64,000 nt of DNA from Hydra vulgaris (GCF_038396675.1 NC_088928.1:54070001-54134000), one strand, 5' to 3'; shown: positions 23,684-34,662, counted from the stretch's first letter. Numbers and translations: made by a program. The notes: generated from the sequence alone by a model not told the origin.

Positions 23684-23920
23684 TTATTCAATAGTTAACG
23701 ACTCGCAATCTGCATTATTTATGCTAAGGTTTTCTAGCTTTTTGAAAATAAATGAATCTATAACAAAAATACACACTCCTCTACCGATGTCTTTTTTCCT
23801 TGCTTGATGGATTGATTTATAACCCGATAAATAAAAATTTGAGTTTGAATCATCTCCATTTTGAAACCAGGTTTCTGTTACTCGTATTATACTATATTTA
23901 TAGTTTAAATTTTCTAACAT
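23684..23920 (-). pseudogene. LINE endonuclease fragment
   Basis: Residues YSIIRVTETWFQNGDDSNS and GRGVCIFVIDSFIFKKL match the apurinic-type endonuclease (ETW and GGGV blocks; here the glycine block is degraded). It is cut off at the 5' side near 23930. Confidence 0.75.
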
Positions 23921-23997
23921 TTATTTTTAAGTTTTCAAAATTTTTAAACAGTTGGTCAAAAATAAAAATATGTAGTGACTTTAAAGTATCAGACAGA

Positions 23998-24360
23998 ATG
24001 GCTAAAGCAGCAAAAAAGTTAAAAGCAAAAAGTGGAATCTTAGCACTTCCAGAAAGAAATACAGCAAAGAAATTGCCAGAACATGTTAAAGAAAAATTTT
24101 TGAAATTTTATGAACACGAAGCGTTTAGCAGAACATGTCCAGCGAAAAAGGATTTTGTATCTGTACGCATTGGTGCAAAAAAAGTGCATATGCAAAAAAA
24201 ATTACTGTTAGTTAATTTAAAGGAACTTTTTTTTGGAGTATAAAAAAGAAAATGGAGCTGAAGTCGGATTTTCTAAATTCTGCGAGTTACGTCCAAAATG
24301 GTGTATAACTGTTAGAACTTCAGGTACCCATCGTATTTGTGTATGTACTAATAAATGAAA
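23998..24360 (+). pseudogene. Anonymous element protein, N-terminal part
   Basis: It starts with ATG at 23998 and a basic segment (MAKAAKKLKAKSG), then LPEHVKEKFLKFYEHEAFS, KKDFVSVRIGAKKVHMQKK and LLLVNLKEL. A frameshift in a run of T near 24230 is followed in another frame by KKENGAEVGFSKFCELRPKW and SGTHRICVCT. The cysteines of CVCT and of the later CMLHRCDKCLG probably form a zinc-binding module. It ends where the hAT was inserted, about a dozen residues before the right half resumes. Confidence 0.65.
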
Positions 24361-26931
24361 GACATAATACCTATTTTGCATTCAAATTATCTTTAAACAT
24401 TTCATTTTTTCGAAATAATAATTAAAAATACATGGTAATAGTTATATTTATTTATTGAAAAGAGCTTTTACAAGGAAAATTTAGTTCTCCTTACATAATT
24501 TTACTTTGTTTGATTATTACAATAATTTTCAATTCTTGTCAGCTTTTCAGATGTTTTTGACAGATTTCCAGTTAAACACTTCTTCTGGGATCATCAAGAA
24601 TGAACTAAAACAAATATAAATTACACTTAAATTATAGAAATCGAACTTTTTTCAGAATTTAGATGGTTATACTGAAGTTAAAAACGATTTTTCCTACTAC
24701 TTACCTACTTATTGATCAGATTCGATATCATCACAGGAACTGCTGTCAGCTGCTGAGCTATTGTGAAATGATTTGTAAATCTTCACAAGTTTCATTGCTT
24801 TATCTGCAACAAGACGATTCCTGATCTTCAACCAGACAAATCCAAAGGTTGAAAACCATCTCTCAATTGAGGCTGAGCTAGCAGGACAGGAGTGTAGAGA
24901 AGCTAGAAAGCTGTAGAAATTGGCAGAAACCTCTTTATCCCTGATTTGAGATCTAGTAACCTTTCCTTTCATGATGTTCCACCATTCTGATGGAGAGATA
25001 ACCTTCAGTGATTTTGAGAATATTTGCTTGCGGAACACCTCCCTGTCCTTCAAATTAAACTTGTATAGTAAATCAGGTTTCCTGTCCTCTAACCATTGTT
25101 CTGCACTGTTTTCATTACCATTATCAATGAAGCTTTTGTAATAATCTACATAGCGATGGTCAGTTATATAGGCCAAAATATGAAAGGGTTGTACAGCATC
25201 TTAAAATCTCTTCTATATTGCATCATAGTATATGGATAGCTCTTCATCCTTTATCAATGAATACCAGATATGAACTGCGTCAGAGAGATGATAAGAATCA
25301 CTAAGCATCTTGTCTAAGGCAATCCCCAATTTTTTCATTTGACTAAGAAGACAAATTGCCTCACATTTGATGGCTATATTCTCAATTATTCTTCCAATAT
25401 TGGCTGGAAAATCTTCCATCTTCTCTCCATAGATCTCCACGTAGAAGTTATAATTTTTCTGGTATGTCTCAATTCAGGCAACTTGAGAGTTCCAGCGTGT
25501 TTCATTTGACAGCTGAGGCATACATCCACCTTTTTCCTTTAACAAACCATGGGCCATATGCACATTTCTAAAATATTTCTGAACTTCCACAACCTGTTTT
25601 AGAATTGTTGAAAAAGCGTTGCAAATGTCTTTCTGTAGCAAATTCATATAGTGTGCATTACAAGATACTCTTGTTTGATCAGCTCTTTCATTTTCTTCAT
25701 CTTAGCTTCATTGTCAGTGCAGACAGCAAATACAAACTTATTATAATCATTTTTTATGCTAACTATAGCTTCATTGATGATTTTGAAGCAGTATTCTGCA
25801 GTTTTTTTTCTGATCCTGAGTCAACTATGTTGTACAGATAACTCTTTTTTCCATCATAAAATGAGTGAGCAATTACTGGGTCATTCTGAATACTAGACCA
25901 TCCATCTTGACAAATTACCAACGTGTATTTGGTTTCCAGTTCGTTCTTTATACCAGCTGACAGATCATCATAGACTTCATTTAATAGATATCCACCCAGT
26001 TTCTTTCGGCTTGGTGGGACATACCCAGGACGAAGAAGAGAGCAAAGTTTCTGAAACTCACAATTTTCCATTGAATTAAAAGACATGTTAGAGCTAAAAA
26101 AAACCGGGCAACTTGCTTGTCTATGGCATCTTTCTGATCACTTGATGTTCTAAATACAAAGTTATTTAAGTTACTACTTTTAAACCTTTTTGCTGGTGTG
26201 GAGCTGGACATAATAGATCCTTCGGAAATTGAAGTATCTGACTATCCAGGTCTTGGTTCTTGTTCATCAGTGTCCTTCTTTCTCTATTTACACTTCTCCA
26301 AATGAATACGAACTCTTTCAATTTTTCCACTAATCTTCTCTGAGCTACGGTCACACTGAACACTATTTTTGTCCCCTTCTATCTCACTGACCTCCTTCCA
26401 CTCCCATCCTTTCTTCCTTCCACTTCCGAATGGCATTCTTATAAAGATTTTTTTCTGAAAAATACACATTGCATCGAAATATGCAAGTTAAATATACTTA
26501 ATGCTACACAAATTATAAAACTGTTTGAATAAAAGTTTCTTGAGTAATTTGTAAGATAGAACACAGGCCTGACTTTGATATGGTTGATAAAAGCCACTGA
26601 GATCACTGAAAGTATATTGTAAAAAATACTAAAAACTATTTTTTCAGAAATATTTCAAAAAAAATCATGTCTTTTAAAAATTTTGATTCTTATTAAATAC
26701 TATATTCTGATCATATCCATATCCTCTTTTCAATAATAATTACGTTTTAATTAGTCATAATTATGTTTAAATGTTTTCTGAAATAAATAAATCACAGAAA
26801 AAAACCAAGCAAAGAGAATCCTTTAAATAAAATATTATTTTAAAAAAACCCAAAAAAACCCGGGTTTTTTTGGGTTTATTTAACTGGTTTTTTTTGGGTT
26901 TTTTTGGGTGGGTTTTTTAATGCCAACCCTG
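24361..26931 (-). mobile_element. hAT transposon (BED finger, DUF659), left end lost
   Basis: The right end, read inwards, is cagggttggcattaaaaaac followed by blocks of AAACCC, a terminal-repeat style I associate with BED-finger hAT elements. It ends at 26931 and cggtagac (26932-26939) would be the target duplication. I found no matching CAGGGTTGGC end or second cggtagac on the left, so that end was deleted together with a little of the host element. The transposase relic is on the minus strand. Confidence 0.7.
24709..26470 (-). pseudogene. hAT transposase, BED finger / DUF659 / dimerisation (broken)
   Basis: From 26440: MPFGSGRKKGWEWKEVSEI with HLEKC (zinc-finger remnant); 26220-26090 SSTPAKRFKSSNLNNF and VARFF; 26086-25763 the DUF659 segment with RPGYVPPSRKKLGGYLLNEV and YTLVICQDGWSSIQNDPV, the D being the likely first catalytic residue; 25720-25213 helical region with IGRIIENIAIKCEAICLL; 25176-24709 ending in SCPASSASIERWFSTFGFVW and KIRNRLVADKAMKLVKIY, the hAT dimerisation motif. 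At least three frameshifts or stops. In life it would catalyse cut-and-paste transposition. Confidence 0.85.
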
Positions 26932-26934
26932 CGG

Positions 26935-28286
26935 TAGACTATAAATGTCTAATTGAAAAAATAGTTTGTGATATTGAATCTAAAGAATGTATGCTTCATC
27001 GTTGCGATAAATGTCTAGGGAATGAAATGTTAAAGGCTTATCTTGAAGAGCAATTTAAAGGCTTTGAATCTGATGAAGCTATAACATTCAACCAATGGAT
27101 AAAAGTAGATCGTGAAACTTTAGAATCTTTGCAATTACCAGTAAACGACTTATAGATGATTTAATTTCAAAAGTATCTATTTTATCTAAGCATCATTTTA
27201 TTGTCAAAAACCAAAACAACTATTTGCGATTATTGAAAAATGAACTAAAACCAAATGAGTTTATCATTTTGATGGATTTTTCTGAAAGCTATTCATTTGT
27301 TGTGCAAGATGCTGTTCAAGGGTTTTACTGGAAAGACAGCCAAACAGCTTTGCATCCTTTTGTTGTTTACTACAAACTTAATGACATACTTAAAAATAAA
27401 TGTTATTGTGTTATCAGTAATTGCATGCATCACGATACTATTTCTGTTCATGTATTTCTTATTAAATTATTAATTGAACTTAAAACATTTTTATCTTTTG
27501 AACTTATTCATTATTTTAGTGACGGTTCAGCTGCACAGTACAAAAACTTCAAAAATTTTATGAATTTATGTCACCATTATACTGACAATGGTATTAGAGC
27601 AGAATGAAATTTCTTTGCAACTAGTCATGGAAAGTCTCCCTGTGATAGAATTGGAGGAACTGTGAAGCGTTTAGCAGCACGTGCCAGACTTCAACGGCCA
27701 ATTGATAATCAAATTTTAACGCCCTTAAATTTATATGATTTTTGCAAGGAAAGTATCACGGGTATTTCATTTATTTATGTTGATAGTGATGAAGTAGACA
27801 ATATTAAAGACAATCAAAAGGAACAATTTAGTACTGGAAACACAGTTGCAGGTACTCGCGATAAACACAAATTTGAACCTGTAAATGAAAATCAGGTTTG
27901 TATCAGTCGTATTTCAAATGAAAATACATAATTTATTGCAAACGTTAATGAGAGTTACAACAACAACTCAACCAAATTAGTTTCACTGTTTGATCTTAGT
28001 CCTGGAAATTTTGTTGCATGTATTTACGATGCACATTGGTGGATTGGACATGTTTGTGAAATTTCAGATGAACAGGAAGTTGTTTTCATTGATTTTATGC
28101 ATCCTCATGGTATGGCTCAAACATTTAACTGGCCTAGCACCAAGGACAATTGTTGGGTTCCTGATGCAGCATGTTATTGCAGTCATTCCAAATCCAATCA
28201 GTTCTGCAACAGGTCGATATTACAATTTACCGTCAATTGTTGTTTCAGACATTAATTCCAAATTTGAAGCTATTTTAAATATGTAA
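26935..28286 (+). pseudogene. Anonymous element protein, catalytic part
   Basis: Blocks in order: YKCLIEKIVCDIESKECM with CDKCLG; FNQWIKVDRETLESLQLPV; KHHFIVKNQNNYLRLLK; FIILMDFSESYSFVVQDAVQ (first probable catalytic D); HPFVVYYKLND; ELIHYFSDGSAAQYKNFKNF (second D); FFATSHGKSPCDRIGGTVKR; then a C-terminal region ending near ACIYDAHWWIGHV. Stops at 27155, 27607 and 27931 are single-base type, so the decay is moderate. The D-SDG..QYKN-HGK order looks like an RNase H-fold nuclease, by analogy with the related gene at 51.1-52.2 kb. Function is inferred. Confidence 0.65.
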
Positions 28287-29130
28287 TTTGGAATTAAGTT
28301 GATTATAGTTTCGCACAACTGATTTTTTTCTATCACAAATTTTGTTTTTGTAGATAAGAAACAATATATTAACATAAAAATGTTTGTTTTTATTTTTTGT
28401 TGCAGAAAATGTGTTTTAAAAGCTGTATTGTTTAATTAGATTTTGCATCTATAACCAGGACCGCATTTGTGACGTGTTAGATTGATGGTGCTCTTAGGCA
28501 TATGAATAATCGTCGCCTAAAATTTCGTAATAAAATTTTAAAAAATACATATATAACAAAAAAACAAGCGCTCCTTTTTGGTTGGTGCCCATAGTCAGTT
28601 GCCTCAACTTCTCTAGTATTTTAAATTGCCAATAACATGCATTTATCCGCAGTATTTTATAGATAATAAGATAATCTCTTCAATAAATCTGTTGTAAGTT
28701 TTTTTCTTTTCCATGGCGTAGTACCATTTTCAAGAGATTAAAATAGCTCTTCAAAATCTTGAATTTAATGGCTATATATTCTAGTTTTTATTGTCATTAA
28801 TAGCTTTCTACTTAAAGTACCATTAGATTCTTTTAATTTTCTTAACATAAAATCAATTGCTTATCGGGCTGTTGCAAGATTAGCAGCGTTTCTTCTAAAA
28901 GCATCAACATTTAAATTAATAGGCTTTAGCGTAATGTCAACTCATGTTCCATACTAATATTTTCTTAAAGTGCACACTTCCAATACCTTGAAGAGTTACT
29001 TAAATGATACAAAATTGTTTTAAAATACATTGGAAAATATTATATTTTATATTTTGCCTCTTTCTGGATTAGATTTACCCAACTATTTTGTAATTGAGAG
29101 TTTTGATCCAACCGTTAATTTTATGAACTT
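28287..29130. other. Gene-free stretch
   Basis: AT-rich. The part from 28440 to 28520 is less AT-rich (accaggaccgcatttgtgac) and might be the end of the anonymous element, but I see no terminal repeat. Confidence 0.45.
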
Positions 29131-29336
29131 TTTTTACCGTGGGTTGCCCTAGCAATAATATAACTACAGCATTATCTAAGCATGCTATTATGCATCACAT
29201 ACAGATGACTAGAGAGGTCAGGGATTCAAAAAACACCCTGATGCGTCCGAAACAAGTCCAGGCTTTCAAATCACGAGACTCGCCGAGTCTTAGACCGGGT
29301 ATTATTATTATTTATTATTATTTTTTTTTATTTTGC
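29131..29336 (+). repeat. SINE-like segment with (ATT)n tail
   Basis: A relatively GC-rich block (29200-29302, including gaggtcagggattcaaaaaa and agactcgccgagtcttagac) ends in gggtattattattatttatt. A GC-rich body followed by a simple A/T-rich tail is the usual SINE look. A small stem tcaggg/ccctga is present. No convincing paired A and B boxes. Confidence 0.35.
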
Positions 29337-29858
29337 CGTTTAACAAACTTGACAGTTTCCATAAATTTACAATTAAGTTAATGGCCGGAGCAAAAGAAGG
29401 CATAGTTTGCCTTATCGCCAAGCACCGTGTTACAATTTATAATTTTTACAAAGTTGCTTCAAGAATATATAACATAAAAGAAAAATTAAATGAATGTTTA
29501 CAAAAGATATATAATAAATAAAGTAAAATATCGTTTAATACATAATATCATAAATAGATTGAGTAAAAGTAAGAGTTAATATATAAAACTTTATAAATAT
29601 TTTAAGTAAAATATATAAAAGATAAAGTAAAATATCATAACTAGATTAGGTAAAAGTAAAAGTGAATATATAATAACTTTATATATATAAATACGCACAA
29701 AAAATAAAATAAAAAGCGAGAAAATGTGATTTTTGATAATGATTATTTTAAAAAAATTTTAATCTTTTTTTTTTTTTTTTTTTTTTGTCTCGAATAATTA
29801 CGAAAATACGAATGATTAACTTGTTTTTCAGTTTTTAAATTATATATCTGATCTATTT

Positions 29859-30404
29859 TTAAAAGAAAGACTTATAATAATATAAATCAAAATCTGCGTT
29901 TAAAAAAAACTGTTTTGAATCAGTTTTAAACTGATGTAGAGATTTTTTTTTTCCGAAAACAATGTTTGGAAATCTTTTCCACAAAAGTGGTCCGCGATTC
30001 TGAATTGAATAAGAAACTTGTTTAGAATAAGATTTTGGTATAACAAAGTTGTTAGCGGAAAATCTTGTAGCATATTTATGGTGTATTACTTTAAAATAAG
30101 TTTCAAATATTTTGGGGGACAGTCCATATTTTGTTTTATACATGAACAGTAGAACAAGATGGATATTAAGTTTGAAAATATTCAGGGCACCAATTACACG
30201 TAAAAGAGGTTCACAAGGAACCGCTCTACCAGATCTAAATATGATTCTAACAGCATGTTTTTGCTTGCTATAAAGTTTTTTCAGCTTAATGTAATTAGTA
30301 CTTGCCCACATGATGTTGCCGTAAGTTAAGTAACTATGTATAAAGGAAAAATATAAACTTTTTAAGGACTTAAAATTTAAAAGTGGCTTTACTCTATATA
30401 GCAA
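29859..30404 (-). pseudogene. LINE ORF2 C-terminal domain
   Basis: The frame encodes FKSLKSLYFSFIHSYLTYGN, SKQKHAVRIIFRSGRAVP, IGALNIFKLNIHLVLLFMYK, YATRFSANNFVIPKSYSKQV and NRGPLLWKRFPNIV. It is the same C-terminal module as in the element at 1659-2330. The N-terminal few residues (MLYRVK) directly follow the duplicated 68-bp segment at 30399-30466, which replaces part of the thumb. Confidence 0.88.
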
Positions 30405-30466
30405 TTTTTAATTTATCCGGAACTTTACCTGATTTAAGTGACTGATTGAATATATGAAACAAAGAT
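30399..30466. repeat. 68-bp segment copied from 31181-31248
   Basis: Bases 30399-30466 equal 31181-31248 (offset 782) in the same orientation. The donor lies in the RT fingers (RVTPVFKSG region) and the copy sits in the thumb. This looks like a template jump during reverse transcription or repair. Confidence 0.9.
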
Positions 30467-30469
30467 TGG

Positions 30470-31376
30470 GAAGAATAAATGGTATTTTTTTTGTTTTGCT
30501 TGGTTTGTGGAAAAGAGAAAATTTAGTTTTTTGAACATTCAAAGTTAATTTGTTGCATATAAACCATTCATTCATTCACTTTTTTTAATTCTTCATTTAC
30601 TACTGTAAAAAGTGTTTCAATATTTTTGTGAGAATAAAAAAGATTTGAGTCATCTGCGAATAAAATAAAATTTAATAGGTTTGATGTTAAAGACAAATCA
30701 TTTATGTATAGTAAATAAAGTAAGGGTCCAAGTATAGAACCCTGTGGGACTCCGCAATTTGCAGTTTTTTTGGTCGTTTCTAAATTTTCAAATTGTACAT
30801 ATTGTTTTCTGTTTGAAAGGTAACTTTCAAACCAGAGTAAGTTTGTCTCCTTTATTCCGTAATATTCCAGTTTTTTATTAGAATGGAATGATTCACCGTA
30901 TCAAAAGCTTTCGACAGATAAATGAAAACTCCTAACGTATAATAGTCTTCTTTAAAAGCATTAGATAAGTGATTAACTAACTCTACTATTGCATGATCTG
31001 TTGAGTGTTGCTTTTTGAAACCAAATTGCTTACTGTATAACATGTTGTTTTCAGTTAAATGATTATACAACCTATTGTACACTATACGTTCAAGCAATTT
31101 CGAGAAACAAGATAAAACAGATATAGGCCTGTAATTAGAGGGTTCTGACTCATCTCCAGACTTAAATACTGGAGTTACTCTAGCAATTTTTAATTTATCC
31201 GGAACTTTACCTGATTTAAGTGACTGATTGAATATATGAAACAAAGATGGTTCAATTATATCATAGACTAATTTTAATATATTAACGCTAACTTTATCCG
31301 ATCCTGCACTTTTGTTACTTTTTAAGCTTAGTAATGCAGTCCGCAACTCGCGTATATCTAGCTTTGACTCATTCAT
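30470..31376 (-). pseudogene. LINE reverse transcriptase
   Basis: 31376-30852 reads LDIRELRTALLSLKSNKSAG, LKIARVTPVFKSGDES, SNYRPISVLSCFSKLLERIV, LYSKQFGFKKQHSTDHAIVE and GVFIYLSKAFDTVNHSIL. After a frameshift the palm continues: CGVPQGSILGPLLYLLYIND near 30760-30690 and FADDSNLFYSH near 30650, so both catalytic aspartates (FADD) are present. The first palm motif reads FIYLSKAFD where the family has FLDLSKAFD; the D-to-Y change removes a catalytic metal ligand. Confidence 0.88.
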
Positions 31377-31706
31377 TTTTTTATTAGAATTTGTTAGATA
31401 AGAATCAAATGTTGAAGAAGTTAAAGAAATACTTTGCGCTAAATTAGAACTAACATTTATGAAGAAACTGTTTAGTTCTTCAGCTATGAGTGCTTTATCG
31501 TATATTGTTTCACCGTCAATTAAAAGTTTTTTTGGCAGAACATTATTTTTATATTTGTTTTGTCCAATTATTTCTTTAATAGCATTCCAAGTTTGTTTAG
31601 TATTTCCATTTGCATTTTCTAGTAATTTCGAATAATATACTTTTTTAGAGTATTTTTTGATTTTTTCAAATATATTTTTATAGTTTTTATATTTTGCTTC
31701 GTTTGA

Positions 31707-32720
31707 TTATTTTTTTTTTTTAAGAAATTTTTCATAAAGTTTTTGTTTTTTCCTTGACGATTTTAGTAAGCCTTTTGTCATCCAAGGCGATAGAAGTGAT
31801 TTTGAATTCACATAAAACTTTTTTAAAGGAAAAGTTTTATCGTATTGTTTACAAAATTGCGCTAGAAAAAGTTCATAAGCATTGTTAGCATCACGTGTTT
31901 GGAGAATAAGCTTCCAATCAACGAAATTAATTAGAAGGTTGCGAAATTGTTGTATGGAGTTTTCATTGGTCTGTCGCTTGTAAATAATGTGTTTTGTGGA
32001 AATATTATCATGGGTTATGTTTTTTGTTATAAGAAATGTGGGAAAATGGTCTGTCAACTCAGTCATTATTATACCGGTACTAAAGCAGCTATTAGAAAAA
32101 TTATTAGTAATTATGTTATCTAGTAGGGTAGAGGATCTTTTTGTAATTCTTGTTGACTTAGTTATTGTTGGAATGAGGTTATTTTGTAGAAGAGTATTTA
32201 CAAAATTTTTAACACTATTATTTGACGCATGATTCAAAAGATTAATATTCAGGTCACCGACTAAGTAAACATGCTTTTGTTTTTTATTAACTTTTGTTAA
32301 AAAAGTACGTAAAGATACTTTAAAATTTTTTAAATTACCCGCTGGTTGTCTATAAATAACATTAACAATTACGTTTTTAGAATTTTGGTTAATTATTTCA
32401 ATTTTTTTCGCGTAATTTGCCAATTCAAATTGAAAATTATGCTCGTCATACTTACACCAGGTCTCAGTAAAACAGATTATTTTAAAATCGTGATTTAATT
32501 CATGCATTAGAAGTTTAAAATCATCAAAATTTTTGTTTAGGCTTCGAATATTAATGTTTAAGATTGAAAAAGTGTTTTTATTTTGTTGAAGATAGAAATT
32601 AGATTCAGAAATTGAATAGTATTTGCTTTCTAACGATTTTAGGTTAAAATAATTAGTTACATCATTATCACAAAGTGTGACATTTTCATCACAAAGTTTA
32701 ATTAATAAATTATCATCCAT
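31707..32720 (-). CDS. LINE ORF2 endonuclease domain
   Basis: An open frame of 337 codons starts at ATG 32720. Motifs of the apurinic-type endonuclease: FSILNINIRSLNKNFDDFK (N), IICFTETWC (E), VYLVGDLNINLLNHASN (DxN), STLLDNIITNN and TDHFPTFLITK (final DH). The conserved GGG(V/L) block between ETW and GDLN is missing: the text goes from YAKKIEIINQNSKNVIVNVI straight on, suggesting a small in-frame deletion after CKYDEHNFQFELAN. The end reads WMTKGLLKSSRKKQKLYEKF. It would nick target DNA. Confidence 0.88.
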   Translation of the reverse strand: MDDNLLIKLCDENVTLCDNDVTNYFNLKSLESKYYSISESNFYLQQNKNTFSILNINIRSLNKNFDDFKLLMHELNHDFKIICFTETWCKYDEHNFQFELANYAKKIEIINQNSKNVIVNVIYRQPAGNLKNFKVSLRTFLTKVNKKQKHVYLVGDLNINLLNHASNNSVKNFVNTLLQNNLIPTITKSTRITKRSSTLLDNIITNNFSNSCFSTGIIMTELTDHFPTFLITKNITHDNISTKHIIYKRQTNENSIQQFRNLLINFVDWKLILQTRDANNAYELFLAQFCKQYDKTFPLKKFYVNSKSLLSPWMTKGLLKSSRKKQKLYEKFLKKKK

Positions 32721-32809
32721 TTTAAAATATAAAATTAAGATTAGGGAAAAATTAATAAAAAAAATAAAAAATTAATGAATACTTATATAGATTCAGTGGA
32801 AACAGAATC

Positions 32810-33253
32810 TCATTTCTTCGCAGTCCAATCACAAATGACTAGCTTGTCGTATGATATAACCGCAAATTTGCCGGATTCCCTTTCTCTCTTCCTTCGTTCT
32901 CTTAAACCCTTTCTTATTTCTGTAGTCTCCGCACTAAAATCTTCATTTATATAGATGTTTTTTTCTTTGAGTTTAAACGATTTTTTAAGTATTTCAGTTT
33001 TGTCTTTATAATTTAATAACTTTAGGACTATCGGTCTGTGTTTATTAACATCTCTCGGCCCAGATCGAAGAGCTCTTTCAATTTTTATATTTTTAATGTC
33101 AAGGCATTCCTCAAATAGTTTATGCACCTTACATTCAGATTCTACCCATGATTCATTTTCGCTTTCTTTTATCCCGTCTATTCTCAAGTTGTTCCTACGT
33201 GAACGATCTTCCATCACCCTTAGTTTGTTCCTGACTTTTAATATTTCAGCCAC
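32810..33253 (-). pseudogene. LINE ORF1 protein, truncated at N-terminus
   Basis: The fragment encodes VRNKLRVMEDRSRRNNLRID, then GIKESENESWVESECKVH, KNIKIERALRSGPRDVNKH, RPIVLKLLNYKDKTEILKKS and KNIYINEDFSAETTEIRKGL. This is the L1-ORF1-like layout: the end of a coiled coil, an RRM-like domain and a basic C-terminal domain, which bind the element RNA. The coiled-coil part upstream is missing, replaced by the GC-rich motif island. It ends 89 bases before the ORF2 ATG. Confidence 0.8.
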
Positions 33254-33290
33254 AGACTCGCCGTGTCCGGGTACCCAGACCCGAAAATCC
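33252..33290. repeat. GC-rich motif island at LINE 5' junction
   Basis: agactcgccgtgtccgggta followed by cccagacccg. It shares AGACTCGCCG with 29277-29286 and CCGGGTACC with 17861-17915. Confidence 0.5.
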
Positions 33291-34300
33291 CTAGAAATAA
33301 CTCAAGCAAAATAATTTTTGAACATTAAAATATTTTGATTTTTGGCACAATAATCTTTGATTTTGATGCAGTATGATAAACCTTTATGTTTAGGACGAAA
33401 TTGTAAAATTCAAAAAATTTATATTTTGACCAAGTTTTTTTCGTTCATAAGAAAGATCTCTCCAAGACAGTTTTTATTGTTTCTAAAATTTTGAAATAAG
33501 GTCTTTCCAATAATACAATTAAAAAAACAAAAAAAATTTGCCCACATCAAGTTTTAGGGGTTCAAACACACGTTATTTTAGGGTTTTTCTTTTTTTTCGC
33601 CATATTGCTTTTCAGAATAACTCAGCAGAGAAATTTTTAAAATAGCAAATTTTTAATCCATATCATTATGATAGTATGTAGAACCTTTAGACAAAATAGC
33701 AATATTCAAAAGCCTTTAGATTTAGAGATATGACCCAACAAATAAATAAAAAATATTTATAGTGTTGCGTTTGGGACGATATTTGGCGAACCATAGACTA
33801 AAATGTAGGCATAATATGAAACTTGTAATAAATTATTTGTGATTTGCACCTTCGGTTTACTAAGAAACCACGTTTTTAAGATATATTAACCTTTTATTGC
33901 AAAAATATAGGACCCCAAGTATACGAATTTTAGCTACTGACTGAAGTTGAAGTTTGGGTAAACCTTACAAAAAGTACCACAAAATTTGAAATAATAAACA
34001 TTTTGGTATGAAATTTTGGTAATGCTCATGAAACATGTTTAACAACATACTGTCAAAACTTAATTAAAATCGGAGATGGTAGTGCGGGGACCTCTGGACC
34101 ACTTGGCGTGGAATGACCCACTAGCTAGAGGGAGTACGAAACGATACAGTCTTACTAGTATAATTATTCCTGCAGCAAGTAAAAATGGCGCTTATACGTT
34201 GAAAAAGGAAAATTTTGAAATGTAGTTTGTAACCTTTGAAAGCCGTAATAAAAGTGGATTACTCTATTAAAAGTTGACTGGATAAGTTTTTAACAACTAT
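33291..34300. other. Gene-free stretch
   Basis: AT-rich unique-looking sequence without recognised coding potential. Confidence 0.5.
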
Positions 34301-34311
34301 TTGAACTACCC

Positions 34312-34450
34312 TACGGGCGTTTGTTTTTAAAAGTTACGGACATTTGCTTTTAAAAGTTACGGGCATTTGTTTTTAAAAGTTACGGGCATTTGTTTTTAAA
34401 AGTTACGGGCATTTGTTTTTAAAAGTTATGGGCTTTTGTTTTTAAAGTTA
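34312..34450. repeat. 23-bp tandem repeat, about 6 copies
   Basis: The unit is gggcatttgtttttaaaagt plus tac, with small variations (acggacatttgcttt, atgggcttttg). It lies just upstream of the bare LINE 3' end. Confidence 0.9.
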
Positions 34451-34544
34451 TTGATTGCTATTTTATTACAATTTAACATTTAAAAGGTAAGCCATAGTTG
34501 GGATGGATGCTAATGTCATTTTAAGGTTTAATAAATGAATATTT

Positions 34545-34662
34545 TTGGGGCTTAATGATAAGACTAAATATGTCTTCTTCTAGCCCCGGTCATGTAATTA
34601 TTTTTTTATAAGTTACGACTGTAAATTTTTTTTTATCGGCAAAGTGTAAAAAAAAAAAAAAA
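34545..34662 (+). mobile_element. LINE 3' end only (CR1-like), with A tail
   Basis: A severely 5'-truncated insertion: hairpin 34547-34587 homologous to the one at 2689-2727, then AT-rich UTR and a 15-base A run at 34648-34662. No coding sequence remains. Confidence 0.7.
34547..34587 (+). other. LINE 3'-UTR hairpin (second copy)
   Basis: Outer stem GGGGCT/AGCCCC, inner stem AAGAC/GTCTT. Compared with 2689-2727 the inner stem has a compensatory change. Confidence 0.65.

Larger units (their letters stand above)
21640..23930 (-). mobile_element. CR1-like LINE relic, palm deleted
   Basis: The minus strand carries, in order: endonuclease (23920-23684, YSIIRVTETWFQNGDDS and GVCIFVIDSF), its catalytic GDFN-like box near 23545, the linker with NLRNPWVTKGLKKSS (23369-23091), KTWDIIKEVSGKKKLNIK-like sequence near 22920, RT fingers (22685-22485, NRLYNYLEINNILYSKQFGF then FIDLTKAFGTVDKI), and the thumb and C-terminus (22480-21780, NEWFKANKISLN and MKILGIIF). 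The RT palm between GTVDKI and the thumb (GVPQG and FADD boxes) is deleted at about 22488. Many frameshifts. Same family type as the elements at 1-2825 and 29.8-33.25 kb. Confidence 0.82.
23998..28286 (+). mobile_element. Anonymous DDE-like element (SDGSAAQYKN family), split by hAT
   Basis: A single former gene covers 23998-24360 and 26935-28286. The left piece holds KEKFLKFYEHEAFSRTCPAK to SGTHRICVCT and the right piece resumes at VDYKCLIEKIVC. Proteins with exactly this block order are frequent and multicopy in cnidarian and arthropod genomes, which is why I treat it as a transposon, but I cannot assign a named superfamily. A hAT element occupies 24.4-26.93 kb between the halves. Terminal repeats of the outer element were not found. 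Confidence 0.6.
29765..33255 (-). mobile_element. Nearly full-length CR1-like LINE with ORF1 and ORF2
   Basis: The minus strand carries ORF1 (33253-32810), endonuclease (32720-31707), RT (31376 to about 30480) and C-terminus (30404-29859). The 3' end is a run of 22 T on the plus strand (29765-29786), that is, a poly(A) tail. The 5' end is cut inside ORF1, next to a GC-rich motif at 33252-33290. It is the most complete LINE in the window but is broken by stops and by a 68-bp template-switch scar. Confidence 0.88.

Noticed and set aside
31987..32232. Plus-strand frame inside the LINE endonuclease
   Set aside because: Antisense shadow of a long conserved minus-strand ORF.
29277..33260. AGACTCGCCG as target-site duplication of the LINE at 29.8-33.25 kb
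   Set aside because: The left copy lies nearly 500 bases beyond the poly(A) end, and the word also belongs to the GC-rich motif islands.
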